Assembly (NCBI GenBank): GCA_039000515.1
Contig: JBCFYV010000012.1
Span: 89,434,284-89,498,283, forward strand
Source: Timema cristinae
Lineage: Eukaryota > Arthropoda > Insecta > Phasmatodea > Timematidae
Length of the DNA stretch: 64,000 bases
Direction of reading: 5' to 3'
Part shown: in pieces, positions 25,061 to 37,104 of the stretch
Position numbering within the stretch: the first letter of the stretch is position 1
Layout: every line of letters begins with the position of its first letter
The notes under the pieces: model-generated
What the model was told of the DNA's origin: nothing
What the model saw: only the letters and a program-made list of their open reading frames with translations
The model's database searches: none
Program-made: the position numbers and the translations under genes

Positions 25061-25319
25061 AAAAACTCGACATACACAAACAAAACATTTTGATAACACT
25101 AGCAGTAACGATGTTGAAATACATCATAAATCCTGAAAACCATTTCATTATGTTTAGCTGAATATATTTTCGTATTATGGTACCCTCTTTAAAGTGGATG
25201 TTTTAGCGTTTATTTTTTGGAAACATTATTATAAATTGATGTATGGTAATCATATCTTGTTTCAATGTCATTAACTATATTTTACAACCAGGTCATCATG
25301 CTTTGAGGAAAAGGTAGCA

Positions 25320-25496
25320 ATGAAAAGGAAACAAATTGATACTCTGCGGTTGCGCAATGCACATAACTCTCAAAGGAGAGAGATGTGTCGTCTGTGTGCT
25401 GGGATTCATCTCTCTGTCAACATGACCCCCTTGTTTATTGGAAAAGGCTCGGAACAGCATCTGTGCCAGAAGATTCATCAGTACACCCCTTTCAGG
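25320..25496 (+). CDS. Gene B exon 1: start and first half of ZAD
   Basis: 59 codons, MKRKQIDTLR... to QYTPFR, with the zinc pair in MCRLC. The donor agg|gtgggt leaves phase 0, the same position and phase as in genes A and C. Confidence 0.85.
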
Positions 25497-28400
25497 GTGG
25501 GTTTAAATGCTACTTCCCTCACTTTTCTTCCAAACTAAACAATTGACGCATTAAACATTTATATTTCAATTAGGGAAGGGTACTTTGGTACTAATTAAAA
25601 TCTTGAAGTGTATTTGAGATTCTTAGATTTTTATTCATAATTATATTGTATCAAGACTCTTTTTTTAATTTTATGAGCTATCATTATTATCGTGATTATT
25701 GGTGGCTTATTACAACAATTACTGGACAAACTTAACAACCAGACACCACACTATTATCTTAACACTTAACTTGATGTATACCGGTAGATTCACATAATGA
25801 TAAATAATGTAATCACTATTTATATTTACTATTCAAATTTATGAAATATTATTAACTAAGAGGAGAAATGCAATCAAATCAATGTGGAAAAGTTAACTGA
25901 AATTTAATATTCTTTCCAAGATTTGATTTTGAGATTCTTAGGTAGACCTTAAACTTAAGATTCAGGATTTAAAAAAAAATGATTCAGTTCATCTATAATT
26001 TAAAATCTTTTCATTACAGTATTTATTTTTTGATTTTGTTTTACATCACTAGACCACCTTTGTGGTGTATTGGTCAAAGTTCCTGGCTACAGATTCAGAG
26101 GTCTTGGGCTCAAAACCTGGCTCATCCAAAATCTAGTTTTGATGCAGTGGGTCTGGAATGGGGTCAAACTAAGTCTAATGAGGACAAATTAGGAGCTCCG
26201 GTTTATAAAACTGATATTAACAGCCGAAGGATGCGTTGTGCTGACCACATGACACCCTCTATCTGCAAATGTTGGCACTATTATCGCTAAAGGCGGCGAC
26301 CACTCAGTCTGTATAGCTCGTTTGCGGGCTCACACCATGGAGTTTTTTTTTACCTCACTAAGAACAGATTTGGCCGCAAGACTATTTCCTGAAGATTTAC
26401 TCCTAACAGACTGCACTTTGTCACTGGTGTTTCCTTTAGGTAAATGTTGGTGTAGGATCCTTTACTTACCCTCCTCATACTTTTCCTGTTCTTTGAATTT
26501 ATGAGTAACAAATATTTTTTGGTCCAATATACATTAAAAGTATTCTTATTAGTGGTAAAGATCACCTCTAAAAGAATTGTTTGTACTCCATCGAGATCAA
26601 ACTCTAAGTTCTCAGGTGTTAAAGAAGCAGGTGAGGTATGGGTCTTTTAAAGGCGAATCATGTGTGGGTAATGATATTTGTTTAGCTATTTAAATTAAAT
26701 TGAAGCAAGCCACTCTGGTAGTAAATGTTTCATTTAAAGCATCTTTTAACGCTACTATTTTTTGTTTCCAGATTAACAATGATGACAAACTACCAAAACA
26801 AATCTGTGGGATTTGTGTCACTACTCTGAGTAATTGGCACAACTTTGTTGAATGTTGTTTAAAGGCACAGCAGAGCTTCATTGCGTTGATCAAACAGGTG
26901 ACAAATAGCAGGTTTTGTCATTAATTATTGAACTGTTTACCCATTTACCCACTTTAAATTAGTGAAAGTTGTGAATAGCACAAATGAACAACAACAAAAA
27001 ATATATATTTTTGAGGAATTTAAATTGATAAACAAATAGTTACACTAATAAACACACCTGTACAAGCACTTAACTCACAGACTAATTTAACCCAAGGAGT
27101 TTCAAACAGAGAGTTTATAATCTTAAGTTTGAAATAACATTTAAAAAATAAATAAGTATGTAATGAATTGAAAATACACTAATAATGTATGTTGTATTCA
27201 ACACTGGTTAAGTGGAAGAGAAGGCTAACAACACCTTAACTTCGCCAGATAAATAAAGGCTATTATTATTATTATTATTATTATTGTTGTTGTTATTATT
27301 GTTATTATAATAATAATAATAATAATAATTATTTTATTATATATATTTATTATTATTATTATATTAAAGTAATACTTGGAGTAGTTTGTCACCTTAGCTC
27401 ATTGGTATTGTGACAGTCTACTGAGTTAAGGGTTCAGGGTTTGATTCCTGGAATGTCTGAAAAGTTTATTAATTGGTGAAATGTGGGTTTACACTTTCAC
27501 AGTGATGAATTAATGGCCGGGGACTGGATGTTGGGCCTATTCTAGTCTAGCTACGACAGGCCTAGCCAGCTTGTAGTGGAAGAATATATCGCTTGACTAA
27601 AAAAACTGACAAAGGCCACAGGCTGGAAACAGTAATGGATGTAAAAAAAAAGTAAAATAGTTTGTCGATTAAAACAGGTTTTACTTAATCTTAAGTCAGA
27701 ATTCCACTTAAATATTCATTTGTAACAATAACAATTATTCAGGTTAAAAAAAAAACACATTTACAAATGTGTCATCTTAGCCTTATCTGGTTTGCCAGTG
27801 ACAGGGAAGTAAGAGTTCAAATCCTGTTTGGGTGTACTGAAATGTTTTTTATAAATGGTTTACCACACTCTCATTACACAAATGTTGGCATATTTCCTCT
27901 AAAGTTCATCTTGCTTGTCCTCCCTCAATGGTGTAGATATGAGGATAGCCTGGATTAGGCACTAAAACATGGAGTATGAAAACCAAAAAATGAAGTTAAA
28001 CATTTGTAAATTTCAGAGCAAAAAAGAGCAAGCAACAAAATGTGCAAGCTCCGTTACACCAGTTACAAACCTAGCGCATGGCACAGTGGCTGGTGCAACA
28101 AGTCTGTGCGCACCTACAGTACAGTGTAATGGTGATGTGACTGGTAATGAAAAGGAAAGTACTGCAGACACTGTGAAGACCAGTAGTTCTGTGACGTGCC
28201 ATGAAGGTGTCTGTGGTGTGACAGCTACCGTGAAGAGTCCCAGGAGAGGAAGGCAATACTGTGTTGCCCTGCACTGCAATAGCAACAGTGGCTGCGAGAC
28301 TGGTCTCTCTCTCTTCAGAATACCTAAAGAAAAGGAAAGGTAAGAGATACACTCATTTAAAGTTGAATGGTTAGGGTAGGAGAACCATCGGCCCATGTTA

Positions 28401-31400
28401 CACTGATTTGATACCAAGCAATGATCAAACAGTTCAGTATGATATGTGTGTCCAGCTTACTATGTGATTGGCTTGTTAGAGGCCATAAACTGTTGTTAGT
28501 ATAATCTCTATTTATAGTTTGTCTCTTGACTGATTTACAAACTCACTGAATATTTACGAGTAGACTTTTGTTGTAATGGCTCGTTCAAAAATAAATAAAT
28601 AGGGCCAACACTGCATACATAATAATGCATATATAATAAGCCAAAGTCATGGGAACTTGACTGTCTTGACACAAGTTTGGGGCCTCAAGTAAGCGAATCA
28701 CTCTGTATATTGGAGATAGCACAATTTGGATGTGGCTGCCCTAGGTTATAAGAGTGTAAGCTTTGTGCTGCTAAAGTAATGTATTTGAAAAACAAATTTT
28801 TTTTCCCTAAGACCAAATGTTCCCAAATTCTAAAAAGCTATGCGACCCTCCTAAAAAAATTTGGTGACTTTTGAGCCACTCCTGAAGAAGGGGAGATCAA
28901 AATATGAATCATGCTCTGGTGCAAAAATAAAAAATGTAATAAATCAAATATATTGATATAACAAAATAGTTTGTTTCTATTTGCTCAGCATTGTTAATTC
29001 TTTTAAAGCTTTGGAAACTTCTAGACCAATAAGACGATAAAATATTAACTATAGCGGTCAATGAGGTACCAAATTTGTATCAAAACACATAATCACTATC
29101 ATCATCACCACCATCACTAAGCGTTTCCAGCCTTTGGCTGGGTCAGATTAGTAAAATGCCTTCATCTTCCTCTATTCTTCCACCACTCTTCCTCCTTTAA
29201 TTTATTCCATTCTTCTACTTTCACTTGAACACTTTCTGTTATCTGCTCCTGCTATCTCTTTATGGACTCCTTTGCTGTCTTTTTCTACATAATTCATTTC
29301 CAAAATTTTATTTGGCATTCTCTTATTCTCTACCATTACATGCCCATACCATCTCAGTCTTTCTTCCTCTACTATCCCATGTACTCTCTGTACCCCCACT
29401 CTTTCCCGAATAACTTCATTCCTAATTTTGTTTCTTCTATTGACAGCTAACATGCTCCTCGCACACTTCATTCCCATGGTCTCCACTTTCCTAGTCTTTC
29501 TTACATTCAACGTCCATGTTTCTGCTGCATATGTGATGATGGGTACAAAGTATGCCCTGTACAATACTTCCTTACACTTGGAGCACTCTTCTTTATAGCA
29601 GGTCTTTTACACACCTAAAGAAAAACTCTCCCTGCTGTCCTCTTATCGTTAAATCCTTCTACTTCCAGTTTTCTCCTCAATCACACTTCCAAGGTATTTT
29701 AATTTCTGTACTTTTTTCATCTTTACTCCATCCAACCTTATAGCTTTATTAGACCTTACCCTCTTCCTTGTCATTACCATCATTTCATAAGTTGCCATGC
29801 TAAATTACTTTCCACACTCTTTCACTTTTTCATTCCATTCTTGTAGTTGCTCCTGTACTTCCTCTTCCTCATCTCCCCATACCATCAAGTCATCAATAAA
29901 CTTAGCTTTCATTCATTCCTCCCCAAGTTTTTCTGCCACTTTGTTCATGACCATTTCCATTACCATTACAAATAGTATTGGTTAAAGGGCACGCCCAGCT
30001 TCACTTCAATTTTTATTTGCAACCACTTTGTCCTTACACTAACCATCTTAACATATATCCTCTTAAATACTTATACATGCTTTTCACTCTTATTACAACT
30101 CCTCTTTCCACTTTGGCCTCCTCCATCGCTTTCCAAACTTTATTTCTATCCACGCTATTATATGTCTTCTCCACATTCATAAATACCATCACCAAATCTT
30201 TCCCATATTCATACCTTCTTTCCACCAGCTATTGTATGACAAAGAATTAAATCTATTGTAGACCTATGTTCCCTAAATCTGTGCTGTTCCTCTTTCCGCC
30301 TTCCTTTACTTTTATTTATTCTCTTTTCTAGTATCTTATATATTTTTGTACAGTGGCACATCAGCGTATCTCCCTATAATATGTACACCTCTTCCTGTCT
30401 CCTTTCTTGAAAACAGGTATTATAACTCCCATTTTCCAGTCTTTTGGTACCTTATTCTCTTTCCAAACCACTCTCAGCATCCTGTATAGCATTTTATACC
30501 TACTTCACCTGCTACTCTTATCATTTTTGCAGTCCTTTTGCCCACACTTGGTGCTTTTCCTTGTTTCATCCTCTTTAATATGTCCTTCACCTCTTTCCTC
30601 CTCTTCAGCTATTTCTCCTTGCTCCTCTGTTTCACTCTCATCCCTTTCCTCATCCATATTGAAAATCTTCTCTAAATATCTCATCCATAGCTCCTTTTCT
30701 TCCTCTTATGTCTTCAACGTTTTTCCTTCTTCATCTATCACTCTAACTTCTTGTCTTTTCTCTCTCCTCCTGTTTCTTACTTGGCTATATAACACCTTCA
30801 TACTTCCTTGTACGTCCCGTACAAGCATGTATGTCCATTTTTGAATCCAATCCTTCTGGGCTTCTCATACAACTTGCTTTGCTCTTTTCTTCTTCCTATA
30901 TTCCTCCTTTGTTTCCTCATTCCAATTCTTTTAACTGCTTCTAAATGTTTTATTCTTTTTTTTCCACTGCTTCCTTCATCATGTCATTCCATCAGGGTGT
31001 CTCCTTTCACTTCCCTTTATTACTTGTCTTCCCACATACCTCCTCTGCAACTCCCGCCAGACTGTTCTTAAATCTTTCCCATTCAACCTCTACACTTTGT
31101 ATCTCATCTTTGGGTATTAAGCTTCTTGCCTCTCTTAGGTACAGCTCTCTTGCCTCTTCATTTTTTAACCTCCACACCCTTATTCTTCTTTCTTGTCTTA
31201 ACTACCTTTCTCCAACACACTATTTCTTGTGTCTGTCACTAACATTCTGCGGTCACTATCTAAGGACACAATTGGTATTAATTTGATGTTTACAGAATGC
31301 ATTTTCATTTCTTCATTAATGATAAAGTAGTCTATAACAGACTTTTGCTCTGCATCCCAACTGTATCTAGTGATTTTATCACTTTATCTTTCCTTCTTAT

Positions 31401-34400
31401 ACAGCTCTTCACTTTTATTTTATTTCTTAAATAACTCCAACAGTCTTTTACCCTCCTCGTTTCTCGCTCATTATCCTTCCTTCCCTAACACCTCATCAAC
31501 CCTACTCTCTCTTTTCCTACGTTTGCATTCAGATTCCCCAATACTATTTGACACTCAATTTCCCATATGCCCTTCTAGGTCTTCCTCAAACTTGTATTTT
31601 TCTTCTGCTAGGCATCCCACTTGTGGGGTACATACTAGTATCACCTCCACCTTTTCCCCTCTGTTATTTATTGTCATCTTTATTAGTCCCTAATACCTAT
31701 GCCTGCATTCTTTCTTTCACTACGAAGCCTACTTTGTTTCTCCTCCCTTCATCATTTCCCATCCATTGCAGAATGAAGCCACTCCTTACTTTCCTCATGC
31801 TGCTCCCTCTCCACTTGGTCTCTCTCAGGCCTAGTACACCCACTCTTCTCTCGTCCATTTTATCTACAATCTCCTCCACTCTTCCTGCCAGTGTTCCAAT
31901 GTTCTGAGTCCCTATTCTTAGCTGTTTGTCAACAATTTTTCCAATCCAGCATTTTACTTTGTTTTCTCGAGTATGGGTTTGTTTCGGACGCTTACAAGAC
32001 CTTAGGTATACCTTTTCTTGGTGCTAACCTTTCCTAACCAAGACTATGAGTGTTGATGATGCCTTAGCTCATCATCACCAACCCTCTCATCATCAATCAG
32101 ATACACATAAATAAAGTGGAGTGACCACATTTATTTGGGACACCCAAATTTTCAAAATATTTTCCTTAATATTGTGTTTACACAAACTAATTTTGATAAG
32201 GTTTATTCATTGGAGGCCAGCACCTTAACCATGAAGACCAAGGATGTAGACTTTTTTGCTGTTTTCATTCCTTACTCGTGATGAAAGAACCCTAAGAATA
32301 TTTGAGATTTGAGAAAATTTGAATTTGGATTAAAATAATTCCCCCCCACACCCCTCCAAGTTTAATTTTTTTTATAGCTCAAATACTGCTTGTTTTGTTT
32401 GATCTTAACACAAGACCTCAGACCAGTAATTTAACACTTAACTGAATGTATGAAGGTTATAGAAAAAAATGTTAACATTATTTACTATTTTTATTTTCGA
32501 TTATTCCATCATATGTCTATTTTCTTTAGTGTTCATAATTTTTTCCGAGATTCAGATTCGTGATTTGAAGATAAATTAGAGATTTGGATGAGTAAAATAG
32601 TGGATTTGACTTCATCTTTAATTATTATTAGTTGGAAAACAACATAATCTAGAACCAAGCTTAAATAACCCACAAGTATAGTGAATGATGAAGGCAAATA
32701 TAAAGCTAAACAGGATTTAACCAAGGATTTCCAGTGACAATACGGTGCATGTGACTAGAAACATTGTTCACAAGTTACTTATAATTGAGAGTAATGTTTC
32801 ATAGTTAGAGAAACAATTATGTAGGCCATGGGAGATATTGAAATTTTCTTTAATATTATATATTGTTTGATTTAATGAACTCACAGATGCTGGGTGGATT
32901 GAATAACAAACTGGCAAAGTCTGGTAAATTCTTAAGTCTAGTTTGGTTATTCATTATGTAGGATATACCCAAGGACTTTGTTGCTTATAGGGCACACCAG
33001 TGGCTGGTCAATGCCGAACGAGAGGACTTACTCGAGTTAAGCGAAGCGGTACGCCACACCAGGTACCTATGTCAACAACACTTCACAGATGACATGTTCT
33101 CCAACAGTTTCAAGTCGAGGCTCGTGTGGAATGCTGTGCCCACTGTTTTCCCCAAACTTCAGAGCTCAGGGGATAAGAAGAATCGTGTCAACACAAAGAC
33201 ACTGGATAGAAAGTGTGGTAGGTCTAAAGTGTTATATTCTAGCACTAGAGTATGTGAGGTTGTGATGGAAGTCGGCATATAATTTTAACACTTGTATACT
33301 TCCTTTGTATGTATTATAAGCCTCTGCTGTAGGCGAGGTTGTCTGGATAAAATATTTTAGATGTTGCCCAATTGATCACTCACAAGATATTTTGACTTTC
33401 ATTGCGCAAGAAAATATTGTGTTTGTATGGTGACAATTTAGTATGGATGATGTATGATTTTATTTTAACACCCTTTTTGTGTTTTAGGCATAAACAATAT
33501 GGCACTCCAAGTCATGGTTCCTGTAAGGGTCACAAAAGAACCCAGGAAAATATTGCCCAAACCGCTGGAAGAAAGGTAGGTCTGCCAACATGTTTGCCTT
33601 AAAAATGTTGACTTTTATGACTATAAATTATTTAACAAAATTGAATATGAACCCAGGTCTCAAACTGAATATTCTACTATACCATTTCTATAACCCATTT
33701 TTATAATTCAATGTCTTGGACAAGTAATTTACACAACAAGGTTAATAAATGACAAATAAATCATTGAGAGTGTAACTCTTTAACTTTTGTTACATTAGAA
33801 AGTGTTTTCTTTTGACTATCGTGCATTAAAGTATTGAAAGGTGAATAAATAGCTGTTCTTTGAGGGTCGACACAGCCCACTTTGGTATAGCTGTGGGTCA
33901 AAAATGTTAAATAATTTTACTGCACAGAAGGTATTCTCTTAATAAATCTGCTAGTTTGCTTGACTTAAATTATGTAAATATATTCATAACTACAACTATT
34001 TAAATGTTACAAAACTCTGCTATCCTTGCAGCAGTAGCACCAAAAGCAGCCCTGCCAACATGACTGAAAACACAACTAACCCTGTAGTCGAGGAGGGTCC
34101 ACAACCACCAGAAGCCCGGAACAGACAGCATGACTGCACCGAGGCCTTTGACTCTGACTGTATATCAGACTTCTTGTCTGTGTCGGCAGCCACCAAGCGA
34201 GGTGCGGATAGCAATGAGTGCAGTCTGGCAGACACGGAGCTGTGTGACACAGACCAGCTTTGTCCTCTGGAACACTCTTTCCAGGAGCGGGTGTACCCCT
34301 GTCGTTACTGCGGGGAGATGTTCCTGGTCAAGAGCAGTCTAGTGCTTCACCAGACCACATACCACTCAGAGCACCCTACTGTGTGCCCTCTCTGTGACAA

Positions 34401-34473
34401 AGGACACTTTCGTTCTAACAGAGAGTTCATGGAGCACATGTGCGACCATGGGGACGTCATGCTTGCTTTGTAG
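25320..34473 (+). CDS. Gene B: ZAD-THAP-C2H2 protein, six exons, intact
   Basis: Predicted nuclear DNA-binding regulator combining three zinc-binding modules. Exons 25320-25496, 26772-26897, 28017-28339, 32991-33217, 33488-33575 and 34032-34473 total 1383 bases, 460 residues, with GT/AG ends and no frame break (phases 0, 0, 2, 1, 2). Residues 22-101 form the ZAD: EMCRLC, then ICGIC with NWHNF and CCLKA. About residues 180-255 form a THAP domain: C-x4-C in YCVALHC, LFRIPK, the invariant Trp in AHQWL, C-x2-H in LCQQHF and the closing AVPTVFP, which matches the family AVPTIF motif. The C terminus has an acidic spacer and two C2H2 units (YPCRYC, TVCPLC). ZADs usually mediate dimerisation and THAPs bind DNA. 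The intact frame argues for a working gene. A 3-kb LINE sits in intron 3, and a Tigger element follows 286 bases after the stop. The start was chosen as the first ATG in the ZAD frame; a 5' untranslated exon is possible (cag acceptor near 25290). Confidence 0.85.
26048..26315 (+). mobile_element. tRNA-derived SINE, family D, in gene B intron 1
   Basis: The head cctttgtggtgtattggtca and the body motif gtgctgaccacatgacaccc match the inverted copy at 52022-52265 (gtgctgaccatatgacagcc on its own strand). Confidence 0.65.
26772..26897 (+). CDS. Gene B exon 2: second half of ZAD
   Basis: 42 codons between acceptor ttttgtttccag and donor cag|gtgaca, phase 0 on both sides, beginning INNDDKLPKQICGIC and ending IALIKQ. 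Confidence 0.85.
27255..27362. repeat. (ATT)n / (TAA)n microsatellite
   Basis: About 100 bases switching from ATT to TAA and back, in intron 2 of gene B. The sense switch makes it partly self-complementary. Confidence 0.9.
27385..27640 (+). mobile_element. SINE, family C, in gene B intron 2
   Basis: The head caccttagctcattggtatt with B box cagggtttgattcctgg is followed by the body atgtgggtttacactttcac and gacaaaggccacaggctgg. It matches 9150-9440 in inverse. Confidence 0.7.
27770..27960 (+). mobile_element. SINE, family A-like, ending 56 bases before exon 3 of gene B
   Basis: The B-box region agttcaaatcctgtttgggt is followed by body motifs ccacactctcattacacaaa and gaggatagcctggattaggc. Confidence 0.55.
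28017..28339 (+). CDS. Gene B exon 3: spacer and first half of THAP
   Basis: The acceptor gtaaatttcag opens at SKKEQATKC. A Thr/Ser/Cys-rich spacer leads to a basic stretch (SPRRGRQYC) and the first THAP cysteines. The donor aaag|gtaaga leaves phase 2 just before the Trp-containing helix. Confidence 0.85.
29105..32105 (-). mobile_element. Degenerate APE-type non-LTR retrotransposon (LINE), about 3 kb
   Basis: Read on the minus strand, the order is endonuclease relic (VLGLRETKWRGSS at about 31760-31850), reverse transcriptase blocks (DLVMVFMNVEKTYNSVDRNK at about 30130-30200; IDDLMVWG near 29880) and a C-terminal segment (YAAETWTLNVRKTRK, LRWYGHVM at 29202-29564). It carries many stops and frame changes and ends in a short GAT-rich tail. 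It lies antisense within intron 3 of gene B. I cannot assign its clade firmly. Confidence 0.8.
32991..33217 (+). CDS. Gene B exon 4: second half of THAP
   Basis: The acceptor ttgttgcttatag is followed by GGCACACCAG, giving R-AHQW in frame (phase 2). The exon holds CQQHF and AVPTVFP and ends tgtg|gtaggt in phase 1. An AG at 32960-32961 opens a longer frame but does not fit the phase of exon 3 and would insert residues before the Trp that THAP domains lack. Confidence 0.8.
33488..33575 (+). CDS. Gene B exon 5: basic linker
   Basis: The acceptor tgtgttttag and the incoming phase select the frame GINNMALQVMVPVRVTKEPR and leave at gaaag|gtaggt in phase 2. The other open frame here (HKQYGTPSHG...) is a shadow. 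No domain; Lys/Arg/Pro-rich. Confidence 0.7.
34032..34473 (+). CDS. Gene B exon 6: acidic region and two C2H2 fingers
   Basis: The acceptor tccttgcag enters in phase 2 as S-SSTKSSPAN. Fingers are CRYC...HQTTYH and CPLC...H-x3-H, and the end is VMLAL-stop. The acceptor is a tandem gcagcag (NAGNAG), so a one-residue splice variant is possible. Confidence 0.8.
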
Positions 34474-34549
34474 CGTGCCTACAGGTAGTGCTGTCAAAGA
34501 AGTGTTATAGTTTTTTTTTAACTTCGGAAATTCTTTTGACTGACTCTAG

Positions 34550-34757
34550 AAATACAGTATTTACTCGCATATAGTTTACACCCTTTTTTGACAAAAAATT
34601 GGGTGCTTGATATAAGGGGGTTACACAAGAAAAATATTTCTCTTACAAACCATATGATTAAATTAAACATTGAAAGGAGGATAGAAAGACAAGACCTACA
34701 CACTTAACAAAAAAATGTAGGCCTCAAAGTTCACAATTAAAACACAACAAAACACAT
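34550..34757. other. Stretch between gene B and the Tigger element
   Basis: The motif cagtatttactcgcatatag followed by tttacacccttttttgac resembles the end of another DNA transposon, but no partner end was found. Confidence 0.3.
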
Positions 34758-34758
34758 A

Positions 34759-36785
34759 TAGTAAACTTTCGATTTTATGTACTTCAGATTTAACAGACAG
34801 CTTTTGTCATTTGCGATTTTACGAACATTGGTCGACAAATTCATAAATTCAAAGTTGTGAATAGGGGCATGACTCACCCTCTCATTGTCACCGCCTAGTG
34901 CACACCACTTAAAACGGGTTTCATCTGTTTTCAGAAATGTGTGAGTTGTAGCATTAAGTTGTTCTGCATCTTAGTTTAGTTTTCATTCCTGGATCATTAG
35001 GCTTGTGTTGTGTACAGTACTTTGAGACGCGTTTATATATTGTAGTTGTGTTTTAATTTTTTACATGTAGTATTTATTTTCGTGTATTTCTTTAACTGTA
35101 CGTGTTTAAAATGGCTCCACCAAAGAAGATAACCTCTCTTAATTCAAGTACCAAACTAAAAATTATGGAAAAAATAGAAAGTGGGGTATTAGTGGCTAAT
35201 ATTTGCAAGGAATTTTCAATTGCAAAACAAACTGTGTCCAACATAAAAAAAAACCTAAGGGAAAAGTGAAACTATTTTCTTTAAAATGATGTTACACCTT
35301 CAACCAGGGGATTAATCAAAGAAAAAACTTGAAATTACCAAAAGAGAAAGAATTAGAAGAAGCATTTTATAAATGGTATGTGCAACAGAGAACAAGTGGG
35401 GTCGATTTACGGGGTGTTGAAATTCAGTCTGCAGCTGAAAGGATAGCTAAACATTTGAATGTATCAGGATTTACAGCGAGCAGTGGTGTTTTTTGGAGGT
35501 ATTTGTCTGAAAATACACAGGCTTTAGACATAAAACCTCAGTTACAGGAAGAAAACTAAGCAAAGAGAAGTTTTCAGTTCTTGTTTGTGCCAATGCCGAT
35601 GGTAGTCACCAGTTAAAAACAGTCGTAGTTGGCAAATCCAAACGATCACGAGTTCTAAAGGATATTATGGATGACCTGCCTGTGTTGTACTACAGTTCTA
35701 CAAAGGCCTGGTTTACTAAATAAATATTCAAGGAATGGTTTAACCTTCACTTTGTACCTGCAGTTAGATGATAGCAAACTGACGTGCTTATGATCCCACA
35801 GGAAGAAGTCAAGGCTTTATTACTTTTGGATAATGCTCCATCACATCCAAGCTGTGAGATACTTTGCAGCTCTGATGGAAAAATCAAGTCAATGGTTTTA
35901 CCCCCTAACACTACTTCACTTATACAGGCTATATAGATCATGGAGCTATAATGGCCTGTAAGCGTTTGTACAGGAGTAAGTTCTTAGAAGAAGTCATGGA
36001 GGTGCTTGAGCAGCCTGCTGACGTGCTGGAAAACACTAGGGGCAAGGGGGGGGGGGGGGGTTGAAAAAATATCAAAAATATGACTCTCTAACACATGGAA
36101 GAATATTCTGTTAGACAAAGATGGTGAAATTGATTTGGAAGGATTGGAACGACAAGATTTTGAAGGCATTTGTTGATGGGAGGGGAAATGAGTCCAACTG
36201 CAGAACAAATTCAAGAGTGGCTGGAAGCATATGAGGGGGATCCTGAACACTACGTAATGACTGAGAAAGAGATTGCAGAAGATGTAAGCGCTGCTACAAG
36301 ATATGAAGATGACGAGGACAAAGATGAAAATTTAACAAGAGAGACTTATAAGCTTTCTGAAGTTAAAAAGCTCTAGATAAGGTTATAAACTATCTAAATG
36401 TTAATACAGAAATGGAAATACAGCCTTATTACCAACATGTAAGACAGCTCAGCGAAGTTGGGGTTTGAAAACAGCATAAAAAATATAAACAACTAAAAAT
36501 TGACATGTTTGTTTCACACAGTTAAAGAAAAAAATGATGACAATTTTGTTAAAGTTCATGTTTTTTTTTCACTTCAAATAAATATTAAATGCAAAGACAG
36601 TCTGCAAAGCTATTTTTAATGTGTATATTGTTAACTTACTTTTACTTACCTCATTGTAATGAAAATGCATTATTAATACAAAAAAATATTTTTTACTTGT
36701 ATTTTTTAACTCACAAAATTTTTCACCCTGATTTTATGGACAGCTCTCCTCCCCGAAATTAGTCAGTAAAATCGAGGGTTTACTG
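34759..36785 (+). mobile_element. Tigger/pogo-like DNA transposon with decayed transposase
   Basis: The ends are inverted repeats, TAGTAAACTTTCGATTTTA and, reversed, CAGTAAACCCTCGATTTTA, flanked by TA duplications (34757-34758, 36786-36787). The transposase starts at 35111 with MAPPKKITSLNSSTKLKIME and the helix-turn-helix NICKEFSIAKQTVSNI. A CENP-B-like segment at 35329-35559 (VDLRGVEIQSAAERIAKHL) follows. Then come DDE pieces (VCANADGSHQLKTVVVGKS, LLLLDNAPSHP, VLPPNTTSLIQ) and an acidic end to 36375. Several stops and shifts plus a G-run at 36048-36060 make it inactive. Confidence 0.85.
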
Positions 36786-36794
36786 TAATTATTT

Positions 36795-36945
36795 AATTTT
36801 CAGGGTACATCAGTCACCTTCTTCAGCAAAAGAGAGTAAAACACAGACTGGAATATGGCAGCATGGCTAGTGACTGCTTTCATCTTCAGAAGAAGGGGAC
36901 TGATGTACTACGAAAATTACATAATTATTTTTTTAATTGTGAACT
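36795..36945. repeat. Short palindromic MITE next to the Tigger element
   Basis: aattttcagggtacatcagt then caccttcttc at the left returns, reversed, at the right as aattttcgtagtacatcagt then ccccttcttc, about 100 bases apart. Confidence 0.6.
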
Positions 36946-37104
36946 TTGAGGCCTATAGTTTTCTGGTAAGTATAGGCTTTGCCCTTCTAACATTCTTTCA
37001 GTGTTTAATTTAATACAGGATTTGGCACCATTTTTCCTTTGTAAACTATATGATTAAAGATGTATAACATTAAATCTCAATGTATTTTAAAGTTTTTTGG
37101 GAAG

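Noticed and set aside
20940..27362. CRISPR-like arrays in the AT-rich repeats
   Set aside because: These are trinucleotide microsatellites with no spacers, and the genome is clearly eukaryotic.
29225..31907. Many Ser/Leu/Phe-rich plus-strand open frames
   Set aside because: They are the antisense of a purine-rich LINE read on the minus strand, and their composition reflects the pyrimidine-rich strand.
32962..32990. Earlier start of gene B exon 4 at the AG at 32960-32961
   Set aside because: It opens a good frame but does not match the phase leaving exon 3, and it would add residues before the THAP Trp. The AG at 32989-32990 fits both.
33402..33602. Reading gene B exon 5 in the HKQYGTPSHG frame
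   Set aside because: The incoming phase from exon 4 and the outgoing phase to exon 6 select the other frame.
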